A stretch of 64,000 bases of DNA from assembly GCA_030386875.1 (NCBI GenBank), contig CM059560.1, forward strand, positions 24,670,683 through 24,734,682, given 5' to 3'. The stretch is from Morinoia aosen (lineage: Eukaryota; Arthropoda; Malacostraca; Amphipoda; Talitridae). Made by a program: the position numbers and the translations under genes. Positions 11,599 to 23,721 of the stretch are shown here, one piece after another. Numbering within the stretch: position 1 is the stretch's first letter; every line of letters begins with the position of its first letter. The notes beneath the pieces are model-generated. The model saw nothing but the letters and a program-made list of their open reading frames with translations. It searched no databases and was not told the origin of the DNA.

Positions 11599-13191
11599 CA
11601 CTAAAGGGCCGTTTATCTGGTCTACATTTTGCTGCAGGCTCACGTGTAGACGCCTCGTGTGGAGCTTCACAAGAGCAATGTGCGTTTAGACTAGACACCA
11701 TTGGAGCGAGCCATGGAGCGCGCGCTGCTCAACAGGGCTGCCACTCTAGATATTATATAGCTAGATCTAGATGCTTTTGCTGAAGCCTAGATGTAAAATT
11801 TTGAACCTAGATATTAGCTATAAAATCTATATAGTTTTTCTGTATGCTAGAAATTTTCTAGCTAGAATTACAATTAAGCTATGTACATGATAGATTACTG
11901 TAAATTAGAATTAAGAATTCACCCTAATGGTTGGTTACAACTTCATTCTTATCATATTTGTTAATTTACTTAAAGCAAATTGTCTGAATAGTGAAGCAAC
12001 CATATTCTGATCATGTTATGTTCAGATTATGAATGACACCAAGACGGCTATTTCACGGTTCATAAGCTCAAGCACACTATCTCCAATTGCAAAAATAGTG
12101 ATTATATCAAAAAATCATGGAATAAAATGCACATACATTATCAAGAATGTATTGTGACCTCATTTTGACGAAAGAATGACCAATGATATTGGTAACAATG
12201 AGTTCAGTTTATTGTTGGATGGAAGCAATGATATTTCTATCATGAAACTACATGGTGTATCAGTTATATACTAAAGTAATGCATCTAATATAGTAGAATT
12301 AACCTACTTAGTAATTGCAAAATAATTAAAAATGATGAAGGTAGCGGTGTGAAAGCCTTAAAACAATTGTTGATAAGTAGGAATCTGAGCATTGATAATA
12401 TGCAATGCAATAGAGACTGACCTTTCTACTCGCAACACGTGTGGAATTGAAGAATATTTGGATACCAAGCTTTATTAGGGTAAATATCAGGATACTAGAT
12501 AATTTATATAAAGATAAATTGCCTAATATAAAGCAATTTATGATATAAATATCCTTAGATGCTATTGTTCAACTAATTTATTATAGTTGATAATGAATTT
12601 ATTTCTAGATAAATTTTTGGATGTTTTATTTTTAAATCTATATGTTTCTCGATATTTTTTGAGGTCACACTAGATTTTTTGGTCAAACACAAGTGGCAGC
12701 CATGCAGCACAAAACCAGTCAGTGTAGCCTGCTGCTTTGAAATATGGATTGCTGTAGACGAGCTTGTGTGAATATTGTTGCTGCATCGTAGCTACGTAAT
12801 CTCTTTTTTATTTGCATGAGAGTAATGTTACTATATTCGTTCATTTTCATTAAAATATAATGGAAAGCAGCCTCCTTATATTCACAGCTTTTAGTCTGCC
12901 AAAGGCATTGATGGGCTTAGTACATTTCAATTAGAAGCAGTGTAGTTTCTCGCGGCAGTGTTGAGTCAGCCATTACGGGTGAGCGAGAGGCGCTACCTCA
13001 CTTGATGACTATCAACCGCACACTGACCGGTCTAGAGCAGCGCCGCTCATACGTGCAGCCGCTCCACGGATTCAATCATAGTGAATCGGGAACTTCGGGC
13101 TCACACACACAAATATGAGCCTCAGTGGTGAGCTTCGTCTACACGAGTCGCGCCTCACAGCCGAAATGTCCCCTAGTGTAAACACCCCATA
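11599..13191. mobile_element. Probable non-autonomous TIR element
   Basis: The left end (about 11599-11670) and right end (about 13127-13191, reversed) share an imperfect inverted repeat: GGG..GTTTA..CT.G...ACATTT.GCTG, then a subterminal GTGTAGACG and GAGCTTC. The interior is about 1.5 kb of A+T-rich DNA with many CTAGAT words and no open frame. This fits a MITE or a deleted hAT-like element. No target duplication could be fixed, so the ends are approximate. Confidence 0.4.
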
Positions 13192-14689
13192 ACTTGATCA
13201 GATGTAGCTGTTGACAACTGCACCGAACGATGCAGTTCCCATGTGTTCACTGCCCTGGTCGACAATAATTTATGATAGGATATACTCTTATTTTGCCCTA
13301 TATTTACAGTAGATGAACCCCTTAGCTGAGTTTAGATATGCCATTCATCAGTGCACCTTTGGATGTAAAGTTATCATAAAAGAAACTAAAAACCAACGTA
13401 AAAGGCAAGCAGTGTCTTCTCCTGAAAGTGTGTCTTGCAGTGGTGTGCAGTTCGAGGATACCCTGAAAGGAAACGTCTCGGAGCCAATGAGAGGTCAAAA
13501 CTTCCTTTCTGCATGTCCTAAATTAAAGCAGAAATCGGTGCTTATGATGTCCGGGAAGATTTCTTGATTGGCTTTCTTGTAAACGCTTATCGCGCACACG
13601 CGTGACATTTCCTCAAGATAACTTCAAGGACCTCCTGTGCATGAAGTAGGTACGATGAACACCAAGCCGTGGTGAAGAAGTTCTTCTCTGCTCGTGACGT
13701 CCCTTCATGATCTGCATCAGAAGATTGCTGTACATTTGTAATCCTTGTTGATCCTGTTGCTCTTGTCGAGTAACGTAATAGAAAAGCCTAAGCATCCTTT
13801 AATGTGTACGTCATTGTTCATCAAGATACTGCAAAATATACAAAATAGAAGGGTTGATTTTACATTTCAACCATCAAATATTTTGGCCAGAAATTGCCTA
13901 ATTAATTCGAGGAAAAGCGGTTCATAGGAAGGAGAAAAGTTTCATTATTACCTTAGTTCACGAATGACTACAAAGGATAGGTCACAGCGATCAATATCTT
14001 CAAAACTACAAGGATCTATTTCAAATTACTTGACCACTGACTACCAGTCATCTGTCACTATCAGTCGTTGCCGTGAGACTTAACCTTGAGCTCCGACGCT
14101 AAAGTAATGTTGTATTATTACCAAGTAAGATAAAATTATCTAAAGACTGAGGGAAATTTTTAATCCTCATTTCCCTACGAAAGGCTCAATACCGAAAATT
14201 ATGCGTTCATGTAGTCGATGAAAAATTATCATTGCTCTGGGATTTCACGCGTTGTCCTCTCTGCAGCAGAAAGAGTTCTTGAATACTTCAAGAATGTACA
14301 GCTTTTTTCTAGAAGATCTTGCATTTGTACAAATATTTTTCTAGCATATTAAAAAAAATAATTTCTCACTGATAAATGATTGTTTGCTGCGACGTCGGTT
14401 TGTCTTATCGAACAACTGAGTTCATGCAAATTGCACACGATTTATGGACAATATACCGGGAATGCAGTCCCTTCTAGGTCTACAGCAGAAATCATGAGTA
14501 CTACACCTCCGCCGTAGGAACACTATTCAGAAAAGCCTGGATAGTGTTGGCGTGAAAGTGCAAAAGAGCGGGAAACATTTCTGCGCAACTCAGTTCATTT
14601 GCAGCTTCGCCCACCATTTCGGCAATGTTGCAAAGGTCAAACTATTAGTTTCCCAAATTTTTAATTGGATGATCAGTTACGTTGTAAGA
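13192..14689. other. Intergenic, nothing recognised
   Basis: Several short frames (for example 13313-13567) have no recognisable content. No repeats link this stretch to other parts of the window. Confidence 0.35.
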
Positions 14690-16153
14690 TTTATGTATGT
14701 TCACGTGTCTGAACAGAGTGCTGTGTTCTTCTCACACGATCAGATGAACGCTTTAGTGACTAAAGAACACATGATTGCAGTCGATCTCACGAAAATATAA
14801 GTGTCCCAAACTCATGTTCAGCTAGTTCTATGCTACAACTATGCTTTCTTGGAGAGTGGCTCTGTCAAATTACAGGATGGCATCATTGCAATTCATAAAA
14901 AATTTTCGGTTGATGACTTAATGCAATCTTCATGTAATGGACTGAAACCTGGGCATGCGAAAGTGTTGCATGAGAGGAGCGCTTAGTCTTGTTGCACGAG
15001 TGAGGCCCCGAGCTGAGAGTTAGGTAGGCCTTCTTTTTGTGGAAATCATTTTTTTTGTTATGTTAAGGATCACCTTATTTGGGTTTACTGCTGTCCTGTT
15101 TTTCAGCACCTACTACCTTCTTCTTCAACTTTTATCTCGTTTCATGAACTTCTTCCTCAACTTACTTTTTCTATGCCCCTTCTGCATAGATTCCGCATTC
15201 TCTCATCTTTATAAATGGTGCCTTCCTTCTTCCTCTCTTCGATACGCTCTGTTTTCGTAGCGGTGAGGGAGGCTTAAACTAACATGTAATTTACTATCTA
15301 ATCCAGTCTTGCTCCGCGAGAATGCTAGAGTAGGAGTTTTCTTAATCAACCGTTAAGATTTTTACTGTAATTTCCTTGGAATATATATGGAAAAATTTTG
15401 CCCATGACAAGTGTTTACTCTTCGTTAAATTGACAGACGTATCCTTCTGTATGCAGTTGTCGAGTGGTGAAACTAGAGGCGAGTTGACAAACTATGAAGG
15501 AAACCGCAGTAAAATCTACACTGAAAGAAATAATAGCCCTATTTTGAAACACCCAGGTGCATCTGACGTTTGTCCAAAAACCGAGACACGCAGATGCATC
15601 ATCAATGAGACATCTAAGATTAGGATGCATAAAAGTGTCTCCACACCCGATTTAGAGATGCTCCCGTGTCTCCTCGATGAGACACTTCGACTTCAGTTTG
15701 ATGCATTAAAAACTGGTGTCTCACGGAAAACTCTTAAGATATTAAGCGTAGCATCGCACTGCCTGGCATGCTCAACACTCCCATTTTCTTCAGTGCCAGA
15801 AATTTAGTGTACCTTTACGTATGCTCTGGATAGCAGCTGTAGATCCTGCTGGAGAGCAGTGCCAAGAACTGCAATGATCTCCAGCAGAAAGACCATATTA
15901 CTCCACTTGAACCGCTTTTTCCAATCAGCTAAGTGCAGTAGCGACTGTCTGTCTACATGCTCTTACATAATTATTGTATAATTTTCTAGTAGTAATAACA
16001 AGCATAGCTGTAGCATAGAATTAGCTGAAGATGAGGTTGGGACACATATTTTCGTGAGATCGACTTCAGTCATGTGCTCATTAGTCACTAAAGCGTTCAT
16101 CTGATCGTGTAAGAAGAACACAGCACTCTGTTCAACACGTGAACATACATAAA
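14690..16153. repeat. Inverted-repeat element with nested repeat
   Basis: Arms at 14690-14848 and 16000-16153 are reverse complements at roughly 85-90% identity by eye. Shared pieces are TTTATGTATGTTCACGTG, GAACAGAGTGCTGTGTTCTT and TCGATCTCACGAAAATAT. They are separated by about 1.15 kb that holds copy 2 of dispersed repeat A and a 143-codon plus frame at 15376-15807. That frame shows repeated GAGACAC/GATGCAT words rather than a protein family. The structure fits a foldback element into which another repeat was inserted. Confidence 0.6.
15015..15300 (+). repeat. Dispersed repeat family A, copy 2
   Basis: Same landmarks as copy 1: GGCCTTCTTTTTGTGGAAAT, ACTGCTGTCCTGTTTTT, TTCTATGCCCCTTCTGCATA, GATTCCGCATTCTCTCA and a closing GAGGGAGGCTTAAACTAAC. 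It sits between the arms of the inverted repeat at 14690-16153. Confidence 0.6.
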
Positions 16154-17157
16154 TGGTATTCTCTGTAGAAGTGTCTGTTCTCTTGGCATCATTTTGCTAT
16201 CATCCGAATACTCGAATTTCTGTAACATTCGTTCTAATAGCGGTGCACATTATAAAAAAATTTAAAGACGAGTAAAAGTGGCCTATACGTGGCAAAAGAA
16301 ATATTTTGGTGGTAAAAGTAGCTGCGCAGTGCTACTATTAAAAACGCGCTTGTGGTTACTCAGTCCTGCAGGAAGTTTATTAGGCTCAGTCAACACACTT
16401 GTGTCTTACCCAAAACTGGTCGCTCAATTGCTTCATAATCTTGCTCTATTATAATTATTTATAAAGCTCTAAGCCTTCTATTAGAATGAAATAGATTTCA
16501 CGAGCCATTCACTATAAGCAATGCACAGGCTTTCAAGTTTTAGAACTCATTTCAAACATACACATAATCTTCATCTACTAACGCACCATGTCACCAACTA
16601 AACTGCAATCGAATTCTTCAGCCCATGCAGGTAATCTGACTCTGAGAGATAGTACATAACGTGTCAACAGAGCAAACAATTTTTAAATTGGAGCGAAGCA
16701 TTAACGAATACTAATGAAAAAACCACCGTAGTAATTTCGAAGGATGACATCGAGATAAATAAATGACTATCAAATGCAGTGCACTCCTATGCCGTTTGCA
16801 AACGGATACAGAACTGTAATTTTGCAACCAAGGCGACGATTCAGGAATAAAGTCAAAAAACAGTTTTGACAGCCAGTTTTAAAACTACAAGTAAGTAATT
16901 CGATATCATGCATGTTTAACTCATACGAGTTATTTATTTTGACCTATATTAAAAAGTATTATACAGCTCTTACTGATATAACCAAGAAATACACTTAAGT
17001 GCATGCTTAAACAAGCTAAATAGGAAGTTCACAGAATAATTGTATATTGAACCTACAATTGAAAACCACCTAAAAAGAATATCGTTCTTGAAATTTAATA
17101 AATTTCCACTAAAAAGCTACACGATCATAATTACATGAAATAAAAATTCACGAGGTA
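16154..17157. other. Upstream of bZIP gene A, nothing recognised
   Basis: A+T-rich DNA without frames or repeats that I can name. Distal regulatory sites of gene A could lie here. Confidence 0.3.
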
Positions 17158-17335
17158 CACGTTCTGGAGAAATAAGGCGGAGCAAGATAACGCAAGACAT
17201 CAATGCCGGGATCGTCAGGAAGCAGGCATCTCCCAAACGTTCTAAGCTTCTATAAAAGACGCGACCTGCATCGTTTTGTCGCAGTTGAGTCAACACACAG
17301 CAGCGAGTCCCTGGATCTCATCTCAGCTAACGACT
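17158..17335 (+). promoter_or_regulatory. Conserved TATA promoter of bZIP gene A
   Basis: TATAAAAG lies at 17251-17258, and transcription probably starts near 17281 around TCGCAGTTGAG. Upstream is a block shared with the promoters of genes B and C: GATAACGC, then ATCAATGCCGGGATCGTCAG, GAAGCAGGCATCT, AAACGTTCTAAGCTTC and the TATA box. The A and B copies match from about 17158 through the TATA box into the 5' UTR. The C copy matches over about 100 bp. The shared words are candidate factor-binding sites. Which factors bind is unknown. Confidence 0.75.
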
Positions 17336-17536
17336 CTTAAATATTTACGGATTGCTACTAGATCGAAAAACTCCAGAATATCAGGTTATACGGAAAGTTA
17401 AGAAGTTCTTGAGTACATCTCAGTTTTGTGGAGCTTCACTAATTCAAAGCAACGATTTAGGTAAAATCCCTCCCTTTAAATATTGACACTACCTATTGGA
17501 AAAACTCGTCTTCGGTGGCTGTTACCCCACTTAATC

Positions 17537-19247
17537 ATGGAAGAATTTAAATCAGAATATGACTGGCCTTCGGACCTGGATAACATCGAAGTGACTCCTT
17601 TCGGGGACGACCCTGCTCATCCCATGGTAGGACAACCCGAGGGGGGCTATGGTGCACCCCTGCAGGGGTGGGGTGAACCCGAATCTTCTCTGTTTGGCTC
17701 TTGGGAATACGGACCTCAGCAGTCGGCTTCGTTCTCAAGGGGCAAACCGCACGTAAGTTTAACTCATCCGATTAATTATTCCTTGCGTAAGGAATATGTT
17801 ACTCGACCAAGTTTTCATAAATGGTCAATATGACTTTGTGAAATGGCTGATTTTATCAGTCGTCTGAAAAAATTGTTTTTCAACAAAATGTACCAGATAT
17901 CGTGGAAAGAGAACCCGATGTTTCCTTTGACTACTCATTATTTCATATCTGTTGCAAAAAAATTTAAAAGCCTCGTCAGCTGAGAAATTCACTAACTACT
18001 TTTATATATATACGTAATTATACAGTTACAAATTTATTTTCATCTCCTCCCATGAAACTGTTTGACAGCAGCTATCTGGCTTGACATCATCGCGCGTTGA
18101 TATACTCGGAACCACAAAATTTCAATGAATTACGAGTAACATTAAATTTCATCTCATGCAGAGTTTGGCTACGGGGCAGCAGCCATCTGGACTCGCACCA
18201 ACCCCACCAAACGTGTTTGGTGAGAGGTTCGATTCGAGTTTGGATTTGCCGTATCAGCGTGCTGTGGACAACCTCCCGATGCCTACGACCGACTCTCTCA
18301 AGGGGCAGAAAGATGAATTTCAGTCTCCTGATATTTGGGGACTTTCAGACGATCTCCAAGATCAATTAGTGACCACTGACAGCTCACAAATATATCCTCA
18401 CCCGAATATCTATCAACAAAGCTCACCCGTTTTCAACTATCTAGGAGAACCTCAACAGCCCAGGCCAGCTAAGGCTAAAGCTAAAAAGATCACGGTGCCT
18501 CGCGGTGATTCCAACCGCATTGCACCGGGAATTGGTGAAGCTGCTTCACAGTTCAAAACATCCCCTGGTTTGATGCAATCTCATTTAAGAAGCGGTAGTT
18601 TTTTTGCGGGATCATCCGAGCCGGGCCATTCAAGATTTCAAAAGAGTATTCAGAGCGATTGCATTGGGCAAACGTCTCATTCCGGAGAATTTTTGCAAAC
18701 ATCAGAGCAACTCTACTCAATGCATCCTAGCTGGTCATACCAGGAAATCCAACACATTCCTTCTGGGTACCATGAAGTGGACTCTACTGGTGAACTGCAA
18801 CCAAACGCACAGCTTGCCAGCCACCAAGGCAGTCCAGAAAATCTTTTCCCGACTAATGAGCCTACGTTTTCTACACTGGCTGGCTGCTCTGCTTCTGGAG
18901 TTGCGTATGACAATCTCCAACAAAACAACGCATCATCTTCAGGTTCGTCAGAAAGTGAATTTGGTCTCTCTGGAGCGAAGCCACAGCAGAAGCAGAGGAA
19001 ACGCAGCAGGTTGCCCAAAGCTGACTATGAGAACATGTCCCTGGAAGAGGTGCAAGCTCGGAAAAGAGAGCTTAACAAAATTTGTGCTAAGGAGTACAGG
19101 GAGCGAACTGGAATGGAGCTCATGAAGAGCAAACAGAAATACGATGCAGAACAACAACGCCAGCAACAAATGCAAAATGAAATTTCATGTCTAGATGCAA
19201 AGATTGCTGCTCTGAAAGAATCTTTCCAAAGGCTTTCTGCATCATAA
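17537..19247 (+). CDS. bZIP-like transcription factor, paralogue A
   Basis: Two coding exons, 17537-17752 and 18162-19247, joined across a 409-bp phase-0 intron (donor CAC|GTAAGT, acceptor CATGCAG|AGT), give 433 residues. The start is the first ATG of a frame (MEEFKSEYDWPSD) conserved in gene B. Exon 1 encodes an acidic, aromatic N-terminus with TPFGDDPAHPM, QPEGGYGAP and SSLFGSWEYGPQQS. The long middle is rich in Ser, Gln and Pro, as in activation regions. The C-terminal 80 residues form the bZIP: basic region ELNKICAKEYRERTG matches N-x3-A-x3-R with Tyr where Ser, Cys or Phe is usual. In register follow Met and three Leu at +32, +39, +46 and +53 from the Asn. By family knowledge it should dimerise and bind DNA in the nucleus. 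No named orthologue is recognised. Gene B is its close inverted duplicate. Confidence 0.8.
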
Positions 19248-19544
19248 GACATCTAGTCGGATTCCTATAGAGTTTAGAGTAAGAAATAATTGTAGCTATT
19301 CCTAAAAACTACAAAGGAAGGTTATCAAAGCTCGAAGAGGGAAAAAGGCTGTAAAGGATATTAAAAGTGATTTATCAGATAAACTGCTCATTAACTTCAC
19401 ATTTTACGCACAACAAATGATATGTGTGGTCTTATACGTAATTTGTTCAAATCATTCATAGAATATTTATTTACTCATATAATATATTCTCATAACTTCT
19501 AAAATATCAATGTTTTTCTTTTATATTACGATTTTTTGTGGTTT

Positions 19545-19800
19545 AGTGGTTGTCAGCTCTTACCTTCAGTGGTAAGTGTCGTTGGTTCGGTGTTTTGCAT
19601 TACCAGCCCGGCGTTTCTTTCCGTTTCCCTAAAGGGAATATATTGCCTACTCTTCACTTGACTCAGGTATATGAAACTGGTACTGGTTTGACCGGAGGTA
19701 TCCGTCATTGCGTCCTAGCATTATTCTAAACTCATTCAAAAATTCTTCATATGATATGAAATGTATCAACTTGATTACACTGAAAAAAATTCTCTCTTAT
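19545..19800 (+). repeat. tRNA-derived SINE
   Basis: The head carries a perfect pol III A-box, TGGTTTAGTGG, and about 35 bp later a B-box-like GGTTCGGTGTT. The body shares GGTATATGAAACTGGTACTG, TTGACCGGAGG and GCGTCCTAGC with the truncated copy at 4717-4920. The tail ends near GATATGAAATGTATCA. It lies in the 3' flank of bZIP gene A. A functional tRNA gene is ruled out because no cloverleaf can be folded past the anticodon region. Confidence 0.65.
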
Positions 19801-20249
19801 TTTACAAGCTTCATTATCATTCACTGATGAATTCAAGCAGTCTGGCAGTTGCAACAACCATACCGAAAACAGATTTCTTGAGTACACTATTCACTTCCAG
19901 CCGTGAGTCAACGCTCAGTAGTCTTCTGACTCTCCTGACGATCTCGGTCAACTCGGTCACCAACTTCCCAACTTGGTAACGTAGTTTGCTTGTGGTTGAA
20001 CGGCCTCGAAATTTTCTGGACCAAATGGCATCATTTACATCGAAAACAATGCAGTAAACATTTTGTTCAAGTGTAGCTGGGATACACCAGGTGCCACCTT
20101 TATGATGTGCTCCATCTATAACCAATCGAGGTTCATCTTTGCAACTATTTTTTTATGTGTAGCTGTAGTGTTACGAAAAAGTTCTTGTTTGAAAAGCTTT
20201 CTCTGAGATGCATCAGCTCATAGGAGGAAAATATGATGTCCCGAGCAAA

Positions 20250-20545
20250 AGGGTAGATAGGCCTTCCTTAGATCAAATAGAAATTATTTTTGTTTGGTTG
20301 CGGGCTATCATTTCTTGGTTAATTACTGCACTTTCTTTCAGCATGTAGATCTTTCTTGTTCAACTTTTATCTTGTTTTATTTATTTCTTACTCAACTCAC
20401 GATTCCTATGTGTAAGGGATCTTGTGAGATAATGCACCTAGTTCATAGATTTCCTGTTCGCTAAGCTCCACATTAGTTTTGTCTTCCTCCTTCCTCTCTT
20501 TGGAACACCTTTATTGTGTTTAGGAAGTGTTAAACTAACTTATCT
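20250..20545 (+). repeat. Dispersed repeat family A, copy 3
   Basis: The most diverged of three copies: GATAGGCCTTCCTTAG, a pyrimidine-rich centre with CTTGTTCAACTTTTATCTTG, GATTCCTATGTG and a closing GGAAGTGTTAAACTAAC that matches the end of copy 2. It carries an extra insertion of about 50 bp after the centre. Confidence 0.5.
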
Positions 20546-21102
20546 ATTTCAATATGGTATGCACCAGTAAGCACATTTTTTTAAATTAAGTTTTCAGTCA
20601 TGCTGCGCTTTCTTAAGCACGTCTTATTCAGATATTTTGAAATTATTTATTTTGGGTTTGTATGTTACTATCTGATCTCATATTTACTGCCTTTATCCAA
20701 TAAATTGAATAGCTCTATTCTTAAATGAAAAAATGTAGTTAGTCAATCAAAGATTTCTTTTTTATTCGGTTGAGGAATTACGTTCGTGGTGAAGCTTTAA
20801 ATGCTTAACTAGGTACTAGGTAAGCGTCCAGTGTGGCATCCCCAATGACATTCGCAGCCTTGTACAAATTATTGGCTTTTGAAGATGACTATTTACTTCT
20901 GGATTTATAAATTGATCGTCTTGTTTGAAAATAATATCTCTAGAATACCACAGTTTTACAACCTTGGCTGCTTTATAGTGTCCTGTGTGCATTTTGATGA
21001 AGGTTATTACATTACTTTTAATTATCTATGATATTATTTTGGTATTCCAAGTGAGCCTACTGGTACAGGGTACAGGGAGCGATGACCACCGACATACCAC
21101 TG

Positions 21103-21257
21103 ACATATCGTACACACTGTGATAATCAGCAATCAAAGGTTACCTGGGTGTGCGTAATTCTAGTTGACAGCTTGAAGATGTTCGCTATACTCTTCAGTGG
21201 AACAAGTTGGTCGTGAAGATTTTTAGGAGCTCATTTCTATACAGACTTGTTGGTAGA
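21103..21257 (+). repeat. 155-bp direct repeat, left copy
   Basis: From ACATATCG to TTGTTGGTAGA, this segment recurs at 23567-23721 with only about three substitutions. The left copy ends exactly where LINE-coding DNA begins. Confidence 0.9.
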
Positions 21258-23220
21258 CTTTTATAACCTGAAATACATGGATCATAATCGTGAACACATT
21301 TTTTTTCTTTACGCCTACCAACTCTTCCGATGTAATTGCGTGAATAAACAACCTGAGAAATAAATTGAGTGGTTTACAAACGTACTCGACTAAAGTACTT
21401 AAAGTTATTGCTGATATTGTAGCCACGCTCTTATTCAATATTATTAACTAGAATCTCTTCTTAGGCACTTTCGTGAACTCCCTCGATGTTGCTAGAGTAA
21501 CCCCTATTTTTAAAAGTGGTGAAAAAACCTGTGTAAACAATGATAGACCTATTTCTGTTTACCAATTATTAGCAAACTATTCAAGAAAATTGCGTATACA
21601 AATGTATTCTTATTTGAACAAAAATCATTTCTCCATGATAAACAATTTGGTTTTCGCTCTAAAAATCAACAACGCAGGGTATACTAAATCATTTACAATA
21701 CCTTTATTCTAATATAGATGAAACGAAAGCCTGTCTTCTCTGTATTTCATGACTTTCGAAAGGCATTCGATTGTGTGGACCATAACATATTACTCTCGAA
21801 ACTACACCGTTATGGCATTCGATGAGTTGCCCATGATTGGTTCAGATCATACCTAACAAATCGGAAGCAATACGTTGTCCTTGAAGATGCAATATCAGAC
21901 CCACAGACAATTAGCCATGGAGTTCCACTTGGATCTGTCCTTGGGCTTCCTATTTTGATTTTTATCAATGATAAAATTAAATCCACATCTTTCTTAAAAT
22001 TCATAATTTTTGCAGATGACAGCACGTTTTCTGCAGTCCTTCCGAACCAAAATCCCGCTCTGATTGCGGAGAGTATAAATAATGAATTCCATAAGGTTTC
22101 ATAGTGGCTTAAAGCTAATAAAATAAGCCTTGATATCGATGAAACAAAATATTACATTCTCATACAAGAAAAGTATATCTCTTCCACACATTAATATTGA
22201 CGAAGGTGAAATCGAAGAAACCAACTCATGTAAGTTCCTGGGCATCATAATAGATAAATATCTGACCTTCAAAGAACACTTCGCTCATATTAGTACCAAG
22301 TTATCAAAATCCATCGGAATCCTAAATAAAGTTAAAAATTTCCTGCCTGAAACAGCTTTGCAAATGCTTTTCCGAACGCTCATTTCACCATACTTGCAAT
22401 ACGGAATTGAAGCATGGTAAGAAACTGATAAAAATAAAATCAATATACTTTTTACTCTGCAAAAAAGAGCCATCAGAGCTGTAAAGAACATAGAATATAA
22501 TGCTCACGCAAATGATTCATTCAAAAATCTACAAATACTTAAACTTTTGGATCTCTACAAAATCTCCATGTGTTATTCCATTTACAAAACATTAACCAAT
22601 GGTGGCGACAATAACTTAAAACAATTATTAACTACACAAACTGGTCATCACGACCATTTAACCCGAAATAGAAGTAAATTCATGCTTCCCTATTATTCAA
22701 CGGCCCGTTCGCAACACAATATCCTCTTCGTTGGAACTAAAACTTGGAACCTGCAGAGATCCGTGAAAGTAATTCTTATAAGGTATTCAAAAGAAATCTT
22801 GAGTCTCATTTCCTATCAGAATACTAATCGTTTAAAATCACCTAGTCAAATTTTGTCTCCTACATGACTGGTCCTGATAATGTAATTTGCCATTGTTAAT
22901 ATCGCTGATCTTCAGTCTGTTCTTAAATTGTTTATAGAATATGCTGTTAACATCTAGTCCATATAAACTATTTTGTAAAATGAAGCATCCAATACCGAGC
23001 TAACCATCTCAGTGATCAGCCTAATGAGTAACTAGGTTAAGTGAATTAGGTTAAACATTATTGTACACCCTAGAATAACGTTGATGGTAGGATGCCCTAG
23101 AAGTCGCTGGACTTGTTCGGGCCCTCAGATAGCTACACTCAAATTTGACCATTGTAATAGACTTAAGAAATATTTTACCTCTGTATCACTTGTAGTAAAT
23201 AAATTGTTTAAATTGTTTAA
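21258..23220 (+). mobile_element. 5'-truncated LINE, second copy
   Basis: The element begins within the reverse-transcriptase domain. Read across stops it shows FFTPTNSSDVIA, VLKVIADIVATLLFNIIN, ARVTPIFKSGEKTC, the catalytic region FRKAFDCVDHNI, HGVPLGSVLG, and FADD at about 22009-22020. It then continues through NSCKFLGIIIDKYLTFKEH to the same C-terminus as the copy at 1-445. In-frame stops at VS*WLK, GIR*VAHDWF and EAW*ETD, and one deletion near TKTWN, show it is dead. The 3' UTR and the AAATTGTTT-type tail match copy 1. An intact copy would have encoded an endonuclease and reverse transcriptase for target-primed integration. Confidence 0.9.
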
Positions 23221-23566
23221 GTAAGTTATAAATGATATGAGAAACTAGTCTCATCCCTCAAGCTTGGAAGAGCGCACTGCTCTGAGTTGTTCGAATTGTT
23301 TCCTTTATAATGTGCGTAGAGTGCTCGCTGAATATATAATTAGGATTTCACACATTGTTGAAACAAAATTACTTTTAAAGTGAGTAAAATCTAACTGTAC
23401 ACATAGCAGGATCTATTTTTATCCCATAACATGTAATCTGTGCAAATCACATTCATGTTTTGAATGCAGTGTGGGTTGACAGGAGGGACGAGGCCCAAGT
23501 TTTGAACAATTAACTGATCAGTCAGAAGTTGTGGCTCAAGTCATGAGTTCGTACTCTCACTAAAAT
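23221..23566. other. 346-bp spacer between LINE tail and repeat
   Basis: Unique DNA lying between the 3' tail of the LINE and the right 155-bp repeat. It is not found next to the left repeat, so it could be a 3' transduced segment or a separate insertion. Confidence 0.5.
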
Positions 23567-23721
23567 ACATATCGTACACACTGTGATAATCAGCAATCAA
23601 AGGTTACCTGGGTGTGCGTAATTCTAGTTGACAGCTTGAAGATGTTCGCTAGACTCTTCAGCGGAACAAGTCGGTCGTGAAGATTTTTAGGAGCTCATTT
23701 CTATACAGACTTGTTGGTAGA
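23567..23721 (+). repeat. 155-bp direct repeat, right copy
   Basis: It matches 21103-21257 with the changes GCTAGAC for GCTATAC, CAGCGG for CAGTGG and AAGTCGG for AAGTTGG. The left and right copies may be a long target-site duplication around the LINE. Confidence 0.9.

Noticed and set aside
18604-19125. Second long frame on the plus strand within bZIP gene A
   Set aside because: A shifted-frame shadow of exon 2, also present in gene B, with no start context or domain.
19548-19620. Candidate tRNA gene (A and B boxes)
   Set aside because: The acceptor stem and cloverleaf do not form, and the body matches another copy. It is a SINE head.
19817-20125. 102-codon minus-strand frame (MVIDGAHHKGG...)
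   Set aside because: I could not link it to any family, and it sits between a SINE and dispersed repeat A. Kept out of the gene list for lack of support.
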